From Agrostemma githago (Eukaryota; Streptophyta; Magnoliopsida; Caryophyllales; Caryophyllaceae): DNA of 64,000 bases. Location: contig OY288251.1 of assembly GCA_958450325.1 (NCBI GenBank), positions 63,691,666 through 63,755,665 on the forward strand, written 5' to 3'. The notes beneath the pieces were generated by a model. It searched no databases and was not told where the DNA came from. It was given only the letters and a program-made list of their open reading frames with translations. Positions 35,000 to 46,206 of the stretch are shown here, piece after piece (the first letter of the stretch is position 1; the number at the start of each line of letters is the position of its first letter). A program made the position numbers and the translations under genes.

Positions 35000-37205
35000 T
35001 GTTGTACTAACTGCTCCCCCAAAACTTGGTACTTAGTCCAGCATTAGATAGCATGCACCTTGCTCTCTCTAGAAGTGTCTGAATCATTCGCTCTGCTACA
35101 CCGTTTTTCTGTGGCGTATCCCTTACTGTATAATGTTTGGAAATCCCTTCATTCTTGAAGAACTTATCGAACTCAGTCCATGAAAATTCTAGTCCGTTAT
35201 CCGTTCGCAGCCTTTTGACCTTCCTTCAAATTTGACTCTCAATTAATACCTCCCGTTGTCAAAATGCTTGAAGACCTCACTTTTGTGCTTCATCAAAGTC
35301 ATCCTTGAATAATCATCAATAATACACAAAATATCCGCGTGCGTCCTGCCAAGGATTCCACCTTAGTAATCTAGATCTTTGACCTTGTGACCATACAGAA
35401 GATCTTCTTTAGATAGAGTTTGCATCCCTCTTTCATTCTGATGGGGGTCGGCACCACAGGACGTAGGTAGCTGGCCACCGGCCAGAGAGGGGTTTTTCCA
35501 CCCATGGGAAGCCTATGCCAGCTCACTTCAGGCGGGGGGGGGGGGGCACGCCAGCTCACCCCAGGCAGGCGGCAGGTCCGTACAAATGTGAGCCCTATAA
35601 ATGTCAAGGTAACCTCCACAAGGAAGGGGTCACAAAATAAATACATCACTTCATCTCTCTAAAAGCTAAGTAAATCCTTTATTAATCACGATTAATTCCT
35701 TAGTCCCGCTCACTGACTTGAGCGTCGGAGAGGCAACCTCGGACACCCTTCGAGGCCCTTGTGTGCTCATTGTGCAGGCACGGAACACGAGGCCGCTCCA
35801 GGACGAAGGAAGAGATCGTCGGTCATACCCGTTCATAGACATACGATTGTTTGTTACCCAAACACATTCATATGACCAAGCCTCATGTGCCACAACTTAG
35901 TCAAATCTTCCTTTTCAACATTTGAGGATGCAACAACAACAAAACCAAAAAGTGTAGATCCTTGAAGATAATATAAAGTAGCGTGTTTGATACCTTTCGG
36001 AACCACGTTTGAACTCTTGCAGACATTCAGAACTCCGTCTTCTACTTGAAAACTGAAACTTGTTTGACAAACTCAAGGATATCTGATTCTTTGTCATCAG
36101 CGGAACATGTCTAACTGCATTCAAAGTGCATATTTTACCATCATGTGTCCTGATCTTGATTGAGTCAATTCTTTCTTTATAGACAACACTATTGGCATAG
36201 ATATATTGCCTATGTCTATCTATTCATACATTGAAAATCACTCCTTACGCGGACATAAATGATAAGATAATCCCAAATTTAGGATCATATCCACGCATCA
36301 GTAGTGTGATGCCCGTGAACCTGTCAGTAACTAGAGCATAATCATCTTCCTCAAAATCTTCATTATTTGCTACCACACCAGTATCGGATTTGTTCTGTTG
36401 ATTCTTTTTGTTGGAGCAATCGAATTTTCAATGCCCCTTTTCTACACAGTAATTATAGATATCATTGGGTTGTGAACCTTTAGAAACATGAGTACTAGAT
36501 TTAGAAGATCTCTTAAATTTATTCTTCCCCGATTTTCCTTATCCATAACCCCCGCTAGCTACTAATCATGCGCCTGAATACCTGATTATTTGTAACTGTA
36601 CTAGCCGCCTTATGACACAGTTCTCTAGAGTGGAGGGATGATCTAACCTGCTATAAAGTAACTAAATCTTTACCCATAATAATGAAGGATTTCGCTAAAT
36701 TTTCATTCGAAATTTTCATACTAACAGAATTAATGTGGCATCCCCCATCATCTACTTTAACCTCAATATTACACAATTCTAATAATATTGTGTTTAACTG
36801 ATCGAGATGATCTTGGAGAGGTATACCTTCCCGCTTTTATTCTCAGACTGATCGAACAAACGTTTCTTCAAAAGCAACTTTTTGGTTAAAGACTCACTTA
36901 TGTAAAGACTTTCAAGCCTTTTCTACAGACTCGCCGCGGTATCATCCTCTGCGATTTCAGTGATAATATCATCAACGAGAGAAAATACAATCGTTGAATG
37001 TGTCTTCTCCTCCAGAACGACCATCTCAGCGGTAATTGTGTCGTCTTTTATCTTCGTGATTGGCGCCTACACCCTATTGTCTTAACAACGCTCTCATCTT
37101 GATTTGCCTTAGACAAACTATTTCTCCCATTAAAACACTATCGATTTTAACGTTGACATTTTTTTCACAGATGAGATTAACTTAAAGCTCTGATATGATA
37201 CCAAG
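35000..37205 (-). mobile_element. Decayed Ty1/copia element (Tork/Tnt1-like)
   Basis: On the minus strand 35330-35000 encodes a copia integrase core: CERLRTDNGLEFSWTEFDKF, KNEGISKHYTV, QKNGVAERMIQTLLERARC and MLSNAGL. 35440-35370 and 35870-35900 hold the LWHMRLGHM zinc-finger region split by a solo LTR. About 36370-36480 carries a gag zinc-knuckle remnant and 36600-37140 the rest of gag. A degenerate primer-binding site for initiator tRNA-Met (TGGTATCA..CAGAGCT on the minus strand) is at about 37185-37204. Frames are broken throughout, and RT-RNase H is absent from the window. Confidence 0.7.
35439..35864 (+). mobile_element. Solo LTR, CATTC target duplication
   Basis: The segment starts TGATGGGGGTCGGCACC and ends GTTACCCAAACA, flanked by the perfect 5-bp repeat CATTC (35434-35438 and 35865-35869). 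It interrupts the copia LWHMRLGHM motif, which becomes continuous when the segment is removed. Inside, CTATAAATG at about 35595 could be a TATA box and GACTTGAGCGTCGGAG resembles the U5 part of Ty3/gypsy LTRs. Length 426 bp. A run of G near 35536-35547 is notable. Confidence 0.8.
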
Positions 37206-38420
37206 CAATGAAAACGAGAAAGAAAGAAAAATAAATAAGAACGCAAAATTGAAAGACACATAAATTTACATGTTTACTGACGATGTGTTAGTTACGTCCA
37301 CAAGTAAAAGAAAATAAGAGTTTTATTAACTTAGCTTTAGGAGAGATTATAGATTATTTGATAGCATAATAACTAGGGTAAGATATGAGAGTTCATATAA
37401 CCCTAGACAGAAATCCTAGAAGTCTGATAATAAAGTAGTTGAAACAAGATGGAGTTTTGAGAATTTTTGTATGTGTTTGATTGCCTTTGAGTAGCCCACC
37501 AATATATATCCAATACAAGCATCTAACAAGCAGCTATTTTCTAGCTAATGGTTTTCTAGTCTACGGTCTAAGAATCCCCCTTCCCACTAACCAAATAACT
37601 CAACTCAATATTTTCCCGCCTAAAGCTATCGACAATAAAAATTAAAAAAAATAGACCAAATGAGCTAGATGTGAATCGAACCCTTGACCTCATGTGTGCC
37701 ACTCTTCTCCTCTCCAACTACACTCTAACATCTTACTGATTTGAATATCACTACATCGCACATAAAGCTATACACCACATAAAGTATGTAATTAAGGAAA
37801 TTTGATTGATTACATTGATTACGAAAATCACATGTTTTACATGGAAGATATCACATAGTACAATATTTAATATGGAATGTATGATCATTTTTTTTTTAAA
37901 AAGTATAAACATATTGTATTCCGTTTTAACCAAATAGTTGCATTATTTTTGTTAATAGAAGATTGCACTATCCCGTACAATATTTTACATAGAATATAAA
38001 ATAGTTATGATTATTATTGTATATCTTTTTGATCATATTCGAAAATCATATTCTTAACATCGATATAAAATTTAGTAACTATATAAAAATGGAATATATA
38101 TTCCGATTGCTCTTACAAAGCCTAATACATAGTAAAAACTCACCGAAAATTCTCTATATACTACTCTAAGACAATAAAGTTAATAACATTTTCCTCAAAA
38201 ATACACTAATTTAAATTGAGAAGTAAAAGAACATTTCATTAATAAATTCGCAAACTATTCATTTTCATTAATGTTAAAGAAATTGACAAAAAAAACATCT
38301 TTTTATGAAAATAATTAGATAAATTTTAAGATATAATGTCATTAACCTTGAGAAAAAAATTAGTTATCTAAAATTTTTATTTTGAAACGAGCTATTTACT
38401 TTAACTTTTACAAAGATATA
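37206..38420. other. AT-rich region with LTR remnant and SINE
   Basis: 37206-37630 should be what is left of the copia 5' LTR (minus orientation); I could not fix its ends. 37640-37735 is a SINE-like sequence described separately. 37740-38420 is very AT-rich and contains no coding region. Confidence 0.4.
37640..37740 (-). mobile_element. tRNA-derived SINE-like sequence
   Basis: On the minus strand TAGAGTGTAGTTGG resembles an RNA polymerase III box A, and GGTCAAGGGTTCGATTCACA, about 40 bases further, is a good box B. A T-rich tail (TATTTTTTTTAATTTTT) follows. This is the layout of plant tRNA-derived SINEs. A functional tRNA is unlikely because no acceptor-stem pairing is visible. Confidence 0.55.
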
Positions 38421-38504
38421 CTCTCCCCGTCCCAATGAATTCTTTGTCTATTTCATATTGGGACATCTCAATGAATTCTTTGCCTTTCTATTTTAGGAAT
38501 GTTT

Positions 38505-38537
<33 letters not shown>

Positions 38538-38647
38538 GTATGTAATTTGACCTCCTCATGAATTTGGCTTCACATGTCACTTCATCATTGGACCTTTTCC
38601 CCTTTGTGCAAAAAGCAAAGGCAAACAATTCATCGGGACGGAAGGAG
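38421..38647. mobile_element. Stowaway MITE with internal (TA)n/(GTAT)n run
   Basis: Ends CTCTCCCCGTCCCAATGAAT and inverted ATTCATCGGGACGGAAGGAG lie between TA dinucleotides (38419-38420 and 38648-38649). The interior has a duplicated left end and a (TA)n(GTAT)n microsatellite at about 38505-38543. Length 227 bp. Confidence 0.85.
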
Positions 38648-39231
38648 TATATACTCACTCGATACCACTAAGATCTTCTCATTTATTCAAATGTGAGGAT
38701 TATAATTATCATATAGAATGATTATTTTGGTAGGAGAGACTACAAAATACGGAATATACTATTAAAATCCATATAAAAAAAAGTTTCACAAATTACATAA
38801 TATAAGTCTTGCACCTGAGACAGTCCATTTTTAATTTATTTTTTAATTTTCTAATGAAAAACTGAATAGCTTTTTTACACAAAGAGAACTTATCACGGCG
38901 TGCTAACCATTAAAACAAGTTCATTATTATACAATTTTTTATAAATATTTATGTATTTTATGGTATGTTAAAGAGAGAAGTGGGTATCTCGAGATGTGAG
39001 ATGATATAAACCGAGTATATAAAAAATATAAAAAATATTTTCATTAATTACACGTTATTTAATACTCCGTACATTTCAAGACATTACTCAAATATTTTGA
39101 TTAGTTTTGCGATTTAAAAAATATTTTCCTATTTCTAAATTATACAGTTGATAAATAGTAAAAATAAAATAATAATTTTTTTATTTTAAATCTTAAATGA
39201 AATATTCTATAAGATAAATATATTATAAATA

Positions 39232-39258
39232 CCGTGCATTGCACGGGGTCTATACTAG
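39232..39258 (+). mobile_element. Helitron 3' terminus
   Basis: CCGTGCATTGCACGG is a perfect hairpin (GC-rich stem of six, three-base loop) followed 8 bases later by CTAG (39255-39258) and a T, the 3' end of plant Helitrons inserted between A and T. The sequence upstream is AT-rich, as in non-autonomous Helitrons. A candidate 5' end TCTCTATATACTACTC lies at about 38151, which would make a 1.1-kb element containing the Stowaway at 38421-38647, but its flanking base is not the expected A. Confidence 0.7.
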
Positions 39259-40489
39259 TAAGCTAACAACACAACTAACAAATAACAACAATATAGGGAT
39301 TACAACAATATATATCTACAAATTAAACTAACCCAGGGATTTAAGAGTGGAGGTTCATTTTAATTTTTTTTTTTGCGGATACTATAAAAACTTAATTAAA
39401 CATAAATTTATCATGTCGTCTCATGATTACACATCGTTACTTAAACTATGCTCCGTAAATATTAAATAAAACCCAACTAAATTTTTTGTAGCTAATTTGA
39501 AATAGGTGAAACACTATGAAATTTATAACGCAATAAAGAACGAAATTATTTTTTCCTAACGAGCTTTTACTCAATCGTAATGAATTTTTCATATTTTTTT
39601 CCAACTTTACCCTTTTTACCTTTTATCCTTTCTTGTCATTCCTCTCTAATTCAATTTAACCTAATTCACCATACATTTTCAAATTTGATCATAGATTATA
39701 ATTCGATTATAGATTCTGATTCAATTATCGATTATGTAATAATGATTGACTCATTTACGTGATTATTTATTGCAAACGAATGATTCAATTATACAAGTAG
39801 ATAAAATATTCAACTACACCGATAGAATTTTGAGTTTATGGACTACGAAATTATGAAATTAATAAAAACGTTAATAGGAGTAGTAAAGATGAATTCAATT
39901 AGAAGAAGATCTGAGACTACACTCACCATCACCGTCAACTGTAACAAATGGCAATTACGTGGAAAGGGTGGTGTATGGTGGTGATTTAGGTCTTTAAGGT
40001 TTTTAAGAGGTGGTTGCCGGTGTTGATTTGGGTAATTGAATTTGGGGATTTGAAGAACGCAGTTCATATATATAATTAGTCTCATATTTATCCTCCGTTT
40101 TTACCGATTTCACATGCCTTAGGAATAGTTTTAGTTGCTTTTATCTGTAGTTTGTTATGCCGGGTATTTCGTTTATGTTTTGACAGGAAACATAGCAAAA
40201 GACGGAGTTAAGAGCTACAAGTGAAGAAAACAAGAGAAACAAGGCACTAAGGCGGGCAACGAAGGCCGAACTGGTCGGTTTAAAGTTGAACCGATCGGTT
40301 CGTTTGTGAACCGGTCGGTTTGTTTGTGAACCGGTTGGTATGAATCTGTACCGGGTGGTTCACTGTGCATCAATTGGACTTTTCTAAATTGCTGAAGAGT
40401 CCGTATTTTACCTTAATTAATGCTACGGGATTATTTTATTAGAGTTTACTTAATTTCCTATTTAGACTCTTATAATATGTATAAATACC
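39259..40489. other. AT-rich region ending in an LTR-like segment with a 20-bp tandem repeat
   Basis: 39259-40100 is AT-rich with no convincing gene. 40130-40489 resembles a piece of another LTR; it contains five units of a 20-bp repeat (40268-40367) and then ATATGTATAAATACCT just before the Tat LTR begins at 40490. No ends were identified. Confidence 0.4.
40268..40367. repeat. Five 20-bp units of GAACCGGTCGGTTTGTTTGT
   Basis: Five consecutive units, each exactly 20 bases, share the core GAACCGGTCGG with substitutions; the core ACCGGT is itself a palindrome. The array ends about 120 bases before the Tat LTR. Confidence 0.75.
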
Positions 40490-42955
40490 TGTGGACATGA
40501 CATAGGTCCACCTCGACGCGGCCACGCGTGGGTTTGGGGAGGCGAATGAATCTCATGTGAGATGGTTCTCAGGTTGAAATTTAAATCGAAAATGGAGTCG
40601 CCACCGAACTTTGTGGGAGTTCAGGCCCATTCGAACCCACTCTATATTTGGTGGACCGTGCACAAAGTACGGCCCACTTTGATACTAAAGCTTGTGGGGT
40701 TCGTCCCTTTGCATTACGATACCGATGCCGACATTATCGGGTACCGTATATCGAATGACTCTCGTGCGCCAACGGTTTCGGACGTCCGAAAACCGAGGTT
40801 CTGAGTAAGGGGTGAAGGTACGTGTTGGGAAGCCCACAAAGGACACCTAACCCCGCCCGCACTATAGCGGCCTCTACTAAGATACCGTTTGATGTTTAAT
40901 ACGCGCACTAGTGATTCGGTTGAAATGTTATGCAAACAACGTTTTTTGACTAAACATGTGAAATATGTTCGTTCTACGTCGTTTAATGCATCTTTGAATT
41001 ATGTCGAAGTTGTTTTAGCATGCGAGGTTCGTTTTAGTACAATAAAACAAACAACAAAAATAAAACTTAAAACAAAAGATTACAAATGCGCGTGCGGAAT
41101 ATAACACGGAAATACAATAAGACAAGCAAAATATATAACAATTGCAACAATAACGGAATGTAAATAGATTGGATGATATAAGAAGACATGATGCACAATT
41201 TTGAAAAGAGTAAGACACGTGATGGACTTGACACGTGTTGACCGAAGTCGTTAAAAAGGTTTATCGAGGCTTAAAATATGTAGAGGGCTCACGGTTTGGC
41301 GTGACAGAGGCCACTCGATCGAGTCATGGAGGGACTCGATCGAGTGCCTCTCGAAAAAAAATACTCTGCCTCAATTTTGGGGTGCCACTCGATTGATTGG
41401 GCTGAGGCATTCGATCGAGTGCCCCCTGCGCGAACAGCAGCTCGTTTCAAAAGGCGTCAATCTCGAATTTTCTTTAGTTTTAAATCGATAATTTATTAAG
41501 CCGCGTAAAAATATTGTATAATTTATACTTGACTTAATTTTTGATACTCGCGATATGCATGCTATTATTACGAGATCGATTATCGGGATTTTTAGAAAAG
41601 ACGTTATAAGTCATTTTAGATTGAACTAGGACGAAATAATTTTCTCCGCATTATAATGCCGTAATTAGTCCTTTCGGACTATATGACAATTATTTCGGCA
41701 TCAACGGGTTCGTGCTAGTACGGTTTATTGATTAATTCTTTTAGACATGATATTTGACTACGGAGTCGATATCGCATCTTAAGAATAAACGTTTTTATTT
41801 GTTTGATTAGAGCGAAAATCGATTCCCTCCGCGTCATGACATCGTTAATAATCCTCGCGGATTATGTGATGTTCGATTTGCATCAACAGGTTTCGTTCTA
41901 ACCTTAAAAAAATGAGATCGAGTACACCTAACGACAAATATCCGCGATCGCACTGGGCCCTTGAGTGTTTAGGGCGGCGCTCCTCGAAAGGGTGCCACCT
42001 CTGTTACGACTCGTAAAGGGATTAGGAGGATCTTATAACGGGATTTGTCTTTAGATATACTCGATACGAAATTGTTTTGAATCTTATGTAATTATATGCG
42101 ATGTTCTAACGTTAAATCGATAGTAGTAATATTAATAACGATATTAGAAACGAAAGAAAAAATAAAAAAAACGACGAAAAAGAAAGAAAGAAAAAGACGG
42201 CGGGAAGGACGAGAGAAAAGAGGAGAGAAAAGAGAGAAGTCGGGATTGGATTTTGCACCTTCAACCTACATGCTTTATCTTCTCGGAATAGGGCTCGTCT
42301 AGTTGTGGCTTAGGCACGGGAGCTTCGAGATGATATAGGTGAGTTATGGTGGTTTAAAGTGTAGATGGAAGATTGCAAAGGTTGTGAATGAGATAGATGT
42401 AAAAGTTGTAGAGATGAAAAGTTGTGAATTGTGTTGAGGGGGGTGGGGTAGTTATAAGAAAATACCCCGGTTTAAGATAGAAAAAGGGCCACTCGATCGA
42501 GTGGTGTGTTGCACTCGATCGAGTGTCCGGTCTGACACCGGTTCAGCTTGTTTTGCGAGCCTACTCGACCGAGTGGGCTGAATCACTCGATCAAGTGGGT
42601 CTGGACGGATGCAAGGGTTTTAGAGGTTTAATAGCTTGGGTTCTCTTCTAGAAGCGACGTACTAATATTTTTGTGTCGGTTTTGTCTTTGACCAGGTTTT
42701 GACCCGGTCGCCAAAAGACAGTTTTACCCTCGGTGTCGGTTTTGACCCAAATCAGTTTTATTTTACTGGAAACGACCCACTGGGCCTGAATTTGAGGTTG
42801 GTTTTGAGAGATTTGTACTTCGTAAAAAGCCCAAGCCAAATACTAATGATTTTGAGCCCATATTCGAGTATGCTACAGCACATTCGCGTCCGATCATCAT
42901 CGGGTGTTTGTCGGAAACTACTATAGAAACTTAGCAGCCAAATGTGGGTGTCTAC
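40490..42955 (-). repeat. 3' LTR of the Tat element
   Basis: On the minus strand it starts TGTAGACACCCACATTTGGC at 42955 and ends ATGTCCACA at 40490. The last 680 bases match 63320-64000 with scattered substitutions (a few per cent by eye). It carries two clusters of CTCGATCGAG dyads (about 41306-41425 and 42490-42598). Beyond it the sequence GAGCCCCAAC (42956 on) is the complement of the polypurine tract AGTTGGGGCTC. Confidence 0.85.
42490..42598. repeat. CACTCGATCGAGTG palindrome cluster in U3
   Basis: Perfect 14-bp palindromes CACTCGATCGAGTG occur at 42490-42503 and 42512-42525, with near copies TACTCGACCGAGTG and CACTCGATCAAGTG further on. The same cluster, in the same order, is at 314-422 in the other Tat LTR. 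Confidence 0.85.
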
Positions 42956-43569
42956 AGAGCCCCAACTTTGACTGAGGCTTGGACAAGGCGAAAGTCAGAT
43001 TAGCTACCAGGCCAATCAAGGATTAAGACCTGACAGACTTCCGATCGGGTCGTTTATAGTCCATTAGACTCGCGTGAAAGGGCTCGCCAGCCATAAGATA
43101 GAAATCATACCTGAGTTGGTATTGATAGCTCCTTGGGGAGTCGGACTTGCCTTCGAAGTCCTGGGTGCACCTGTATGTAGGCACATCCCGTGCTGTTTTG
43201 GAAGAAATGTCGCCTCGGGCTTTCCGTTGGGGAGTTTTGTGAGTTGTGCGGGCTTGCTTCTGAAGCCTTGAGTGTACCTGTGTACAGTTACATAGAATTT
43301 TGCATGCAACACTTAAATAGAAGCGACTCGCGCTGGGGAATAAAATTTTTGAGTTTTTGAATTTTTGAAGATTTTTTTTGAAAAGGATTAGGAATGCTCG
43401 GGATGACTTTATTCCTGTACTGATATGAGGAAGCTGAAATTGGGTCTGTATGCCTAGACCCACTTGGGTTAAGGAATCCTAAAGGTAGGAGGATTATCAG
43501 GGTGTTATAAATACATATCCCCTGCTTTAACTTTTTTGTATCCTCACAATTCTCTCTTTCTTAAAAAGA

Positions 43570-45296
43570 AAATTCTTGTCCCTTCCAAGAAATCTAGCCA
43601 TGGGTATTGAACTTTTGACCGCGATGCTGCAAGATTGGTCCCGACGCTTTAGGAACGCAGATAAGGTAGCCTTAAATCAGGCGGGTATTTCTCAGCTTTT
43701 CACGATCCGTCAGATGCAGGTGGATCATTACTTTCTTGATGCTTGTCTGTCCTACTGGGACGACACATACCATGTTTTTGCCCTTCCTCGGGGCGAGATT
43801 TGTCCTATACCCGAGGAAATTGCTGCTGTAGGAGGGTGGAACCCTTTGCTTCGTCCCGCTGTCCCGTTTTCAGTTCATGATCCCATGAGGAAACTGCGGG
43901 AATTTCTAGCACTTTCCCAAATGGAAGTATCCCGTATGACAGAAGGGGATAATATCTCTTTGTTTGACTTGGCCGAGAAATTCATGAACCCACATGATAT
44001 CCGGGTTAGACCGGCCCACAGCCGTAGGGCTTTTGCTTTTTGTATATATGCTTCATGCTTATGCTTTCGAAGGTCACATGGATTTGCTGTCGTGTATGGG
44101 CAACGTTCGACTTTTTACTATGGTCGACTTGATGGAGACGGAGCACAGTCCAGCATGGCTGATTACGGTGTAAATTATCCAGGGTTTGGATAATCGCAAA
44201 AGGGACCCGTCGATTCGTCTGACCGGGAGCACCCGTTTATTGCAGGTATATCGCTTCAGATTTTTTTGATTCACATTTTTTTTCGCGATACTCTGCTACA
44301 GGGGCACTCGATCGAGTCACCCTGGCACTCGATCGAGTGCCTTCGTCAAAAACTTGCTGCCCGATTTCAGAGGTGTCACTCGATCGAGTGACCTCCAGGC
44401 ACTCGATCGAGTGCCCCTAGGCGGATCTCAATTTTGCCTCGAGAACTTATAGATTCACTTTTTTTTTCAGCTTTGGCTATTCGAGAGGCTATCGATCATT
44501 GAACCTCCTCTCGACCCGAGTCGGTACCGGCCTAATCAGGTGATGACAAGGAGACGGACCATTGATTTTTCTCGCCATATCAATCAGAAGTATTAGGACG
44601 AAGAGCTGTCTTTTCATAGCGGTCCATTGATCCGAAGGGTGGTGCCGTGGTGGCCTATCTATATTTGGACGGGTTTGGCACCGAGGGATAAAGCTCGCTA
44701 TCAGGTGATTTCGTCTTTTAGACAGACAATTCACCTTTACCCCGACCGCATACTTAGGCAGTATGGTTGGTCCCAGAGGATCCCAGAGAACGAAGCAGTT
44801 GTGAGTGATCCAACCCAGCTGACTGAGGTAATGTGTGACACCTAGATGCAGCGATGACATACCCGGGTCACTTGGTTTATTCCCGAGTCTCCTCACTCAA
44901 TTTGGGTATCAGACTCTTACGTAAAATGGACGAAAGCAGATTCCGCCAAGGCCCGAGCTGCTTTAAAGACTGGTTCGTCTGATGTCAGGTCAGAGAGGGA
45001 GGACCAGGACTCAAGTTGAAGGGTCCAGTGCTAGAGGGAGAGTGAGACCCCAGACAGACTTGGAAAGGAGACTTGGTCCGAAGTTGGTAGTTCAGGACCG
45101 ACTTGATCCTCGAGATAAGCTACCTGAGCACGTACGGGCTCGACTCGGACCGGTTACAACAGCAGAAGACCCACTGTCAAAGAAACGGGTTCGAGCAAAG
45201 GAGGTTCCCCTTGTGATCCAGGAATGCTCGCCCCCGCCCCGGCGACTACGGGCTCCGCGTGACCCAAAAGACAAAGGCAAAGGCAAAATGCCTTAA
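43570..45296 (+). pseudogene. Antisense gene of the Tat element: plant mobile domain-like protein, two exons
   Basis: The plus-strand frame opens near 43576 (MSLPRNLAMGIELL) and encodes HYFLDACLSYWDDTYHVFAL, PRGEICPIPEEIAAVGGW, similar to the plant mobile domain/DUF7745 region of transposon-derived proteins. A frame change near 44060 and a stop near 44171 break it. TTATTGCAG/GTATAT (44246/44247) and TTTTTCAG/CTTTGG (44470/44471) are good splice sites around a 224-bp intron that contains four CTCGATCGAG dyads. The second exon continues with LWLFERLSIIEPPLDPSRYR, WPIYIWTGLAPRDKARYQ, LRQYGWSQRIPENEAV and a basic R/P/K-rich tail to 45296; it also has stops (near 44594 and 44845). It is antisense to the retrotransposon, as known for Ogre and Retand. 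Confidence 0.7.
44303..44418. repeat. CTCGATCGAG palindromes inside the antisense-gene intron
   Basis: Four copies of CACTCGATCGAG(T) lie between 44303 and 44418, in two pairs separated by a spacer. This is the same dyad as in the LTR clusters, but here outside the LTR. Confidence 0.85.
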
Positions 45297-45334
45297 AAAC
45301 TAGTCTCCTTAATTTTATTATTTAAATATTATTA

Positions 45335-45834
45335 GGGTTATTTCATGAGAATAATATCAACTATTCGTGTGAATCTTAAATTAATCCAAACTATACGTAA
45401 TCTCATTTTAATACGAACTACACCTTCATTAACCTCATTTTGCTATGGGTGACCGGCTACTTGTTGAACCTCCCCTATTCAACTCTTCATCTGACTCTTT
45501 TTCATCTGATTCACATTTCGTGTTCATTTTCGGTCATTGATAAAAAAAAATTAAAATTTCCAAAAATTCAACTTCCATTTCATTTTCAATTAGTCTTATA
45601 GAAACTATGAAAAAAAAAAAATTGTAATTTTGGCTTTCACGATGACTGCAACGGACCTAATAAAACCCTAGAAAGTTACAACAAGTCACTGTGACCGGTA
45701 ATAGCAAGTCATAATTCCATACATAGCAAAGCGAGATTAATGAATGCGTAGTTCATATTAAAATGAGATTACGTATGATTTGTATTATTTTAAGAAGCAC
45801 ACGCATAGTTGGTATTATTCCTATGAAATAACCC
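45335..45834. mobile_element. Mutator-type MITE with 9-bp target duplication
   Basis: The ends GGGTTATTTCATGAGAATAA and the inverted TTATTCCTATGAAATAACCC form a TIR of about 30 bp that continues into ATATCAACTATTCG / CATAGTTGGTA. ATATTATTA flanks both sides (45326-45334 and 45835-45843), the 9-bp duplication of Mutator elements. Length 500 bp. It is related to the element at 31157-32318. Confidence 0.85.
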
Positions 45835-46206
45835 ATATTATTATTATTTTGTGGTGTGCTTTTTTTTTTTTTTTTTTTGTGATGTAATTTGAAATTCCCG
45901 AGTTTATTGGGTTTTTAGTTAATAAAAGACATATTTATTATTGACTACCGTTCCTGTCTTTTTCGTTATTGCGGTGGTTGCGCCCTTTTGAGGGGCTGCC
46001 TACGTATCCACAATTAGTGGAATCAAACCAAACGTAGTTCGGGCATAAATTTTTTTGCAATTTCGAAATACACCAAGACTATTAGTTCGAGGTGTGTGCG
46101 ACAGTAGGATAAATAATCCTAACTTATTGACTTGCTTATAATTTTGAAAGTTTATTTATTAAAAAAACAAATTTTTATTAACTTTTGCAAATGACATTAA
46201 GATAAG

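Noticed and set aside
37640..37740. Functional tRNA gene
   Set aside because: Box B is good but there is no acceptor or anticodon stem, and it is followed by a SINE-like T-rich tail.
40562..41218. Frames in the Tat 3' LTR, one recurring at 63443-63634
   Set aside because: They recur because both are LTR copies. No domain, and the frames are not kept in the related LTR of the gag-only element.
42096..42302. K/R/E-rich frame in the Tat LTR
   Set aside because: Arises from a GAAAGA-rich low-complexity run.
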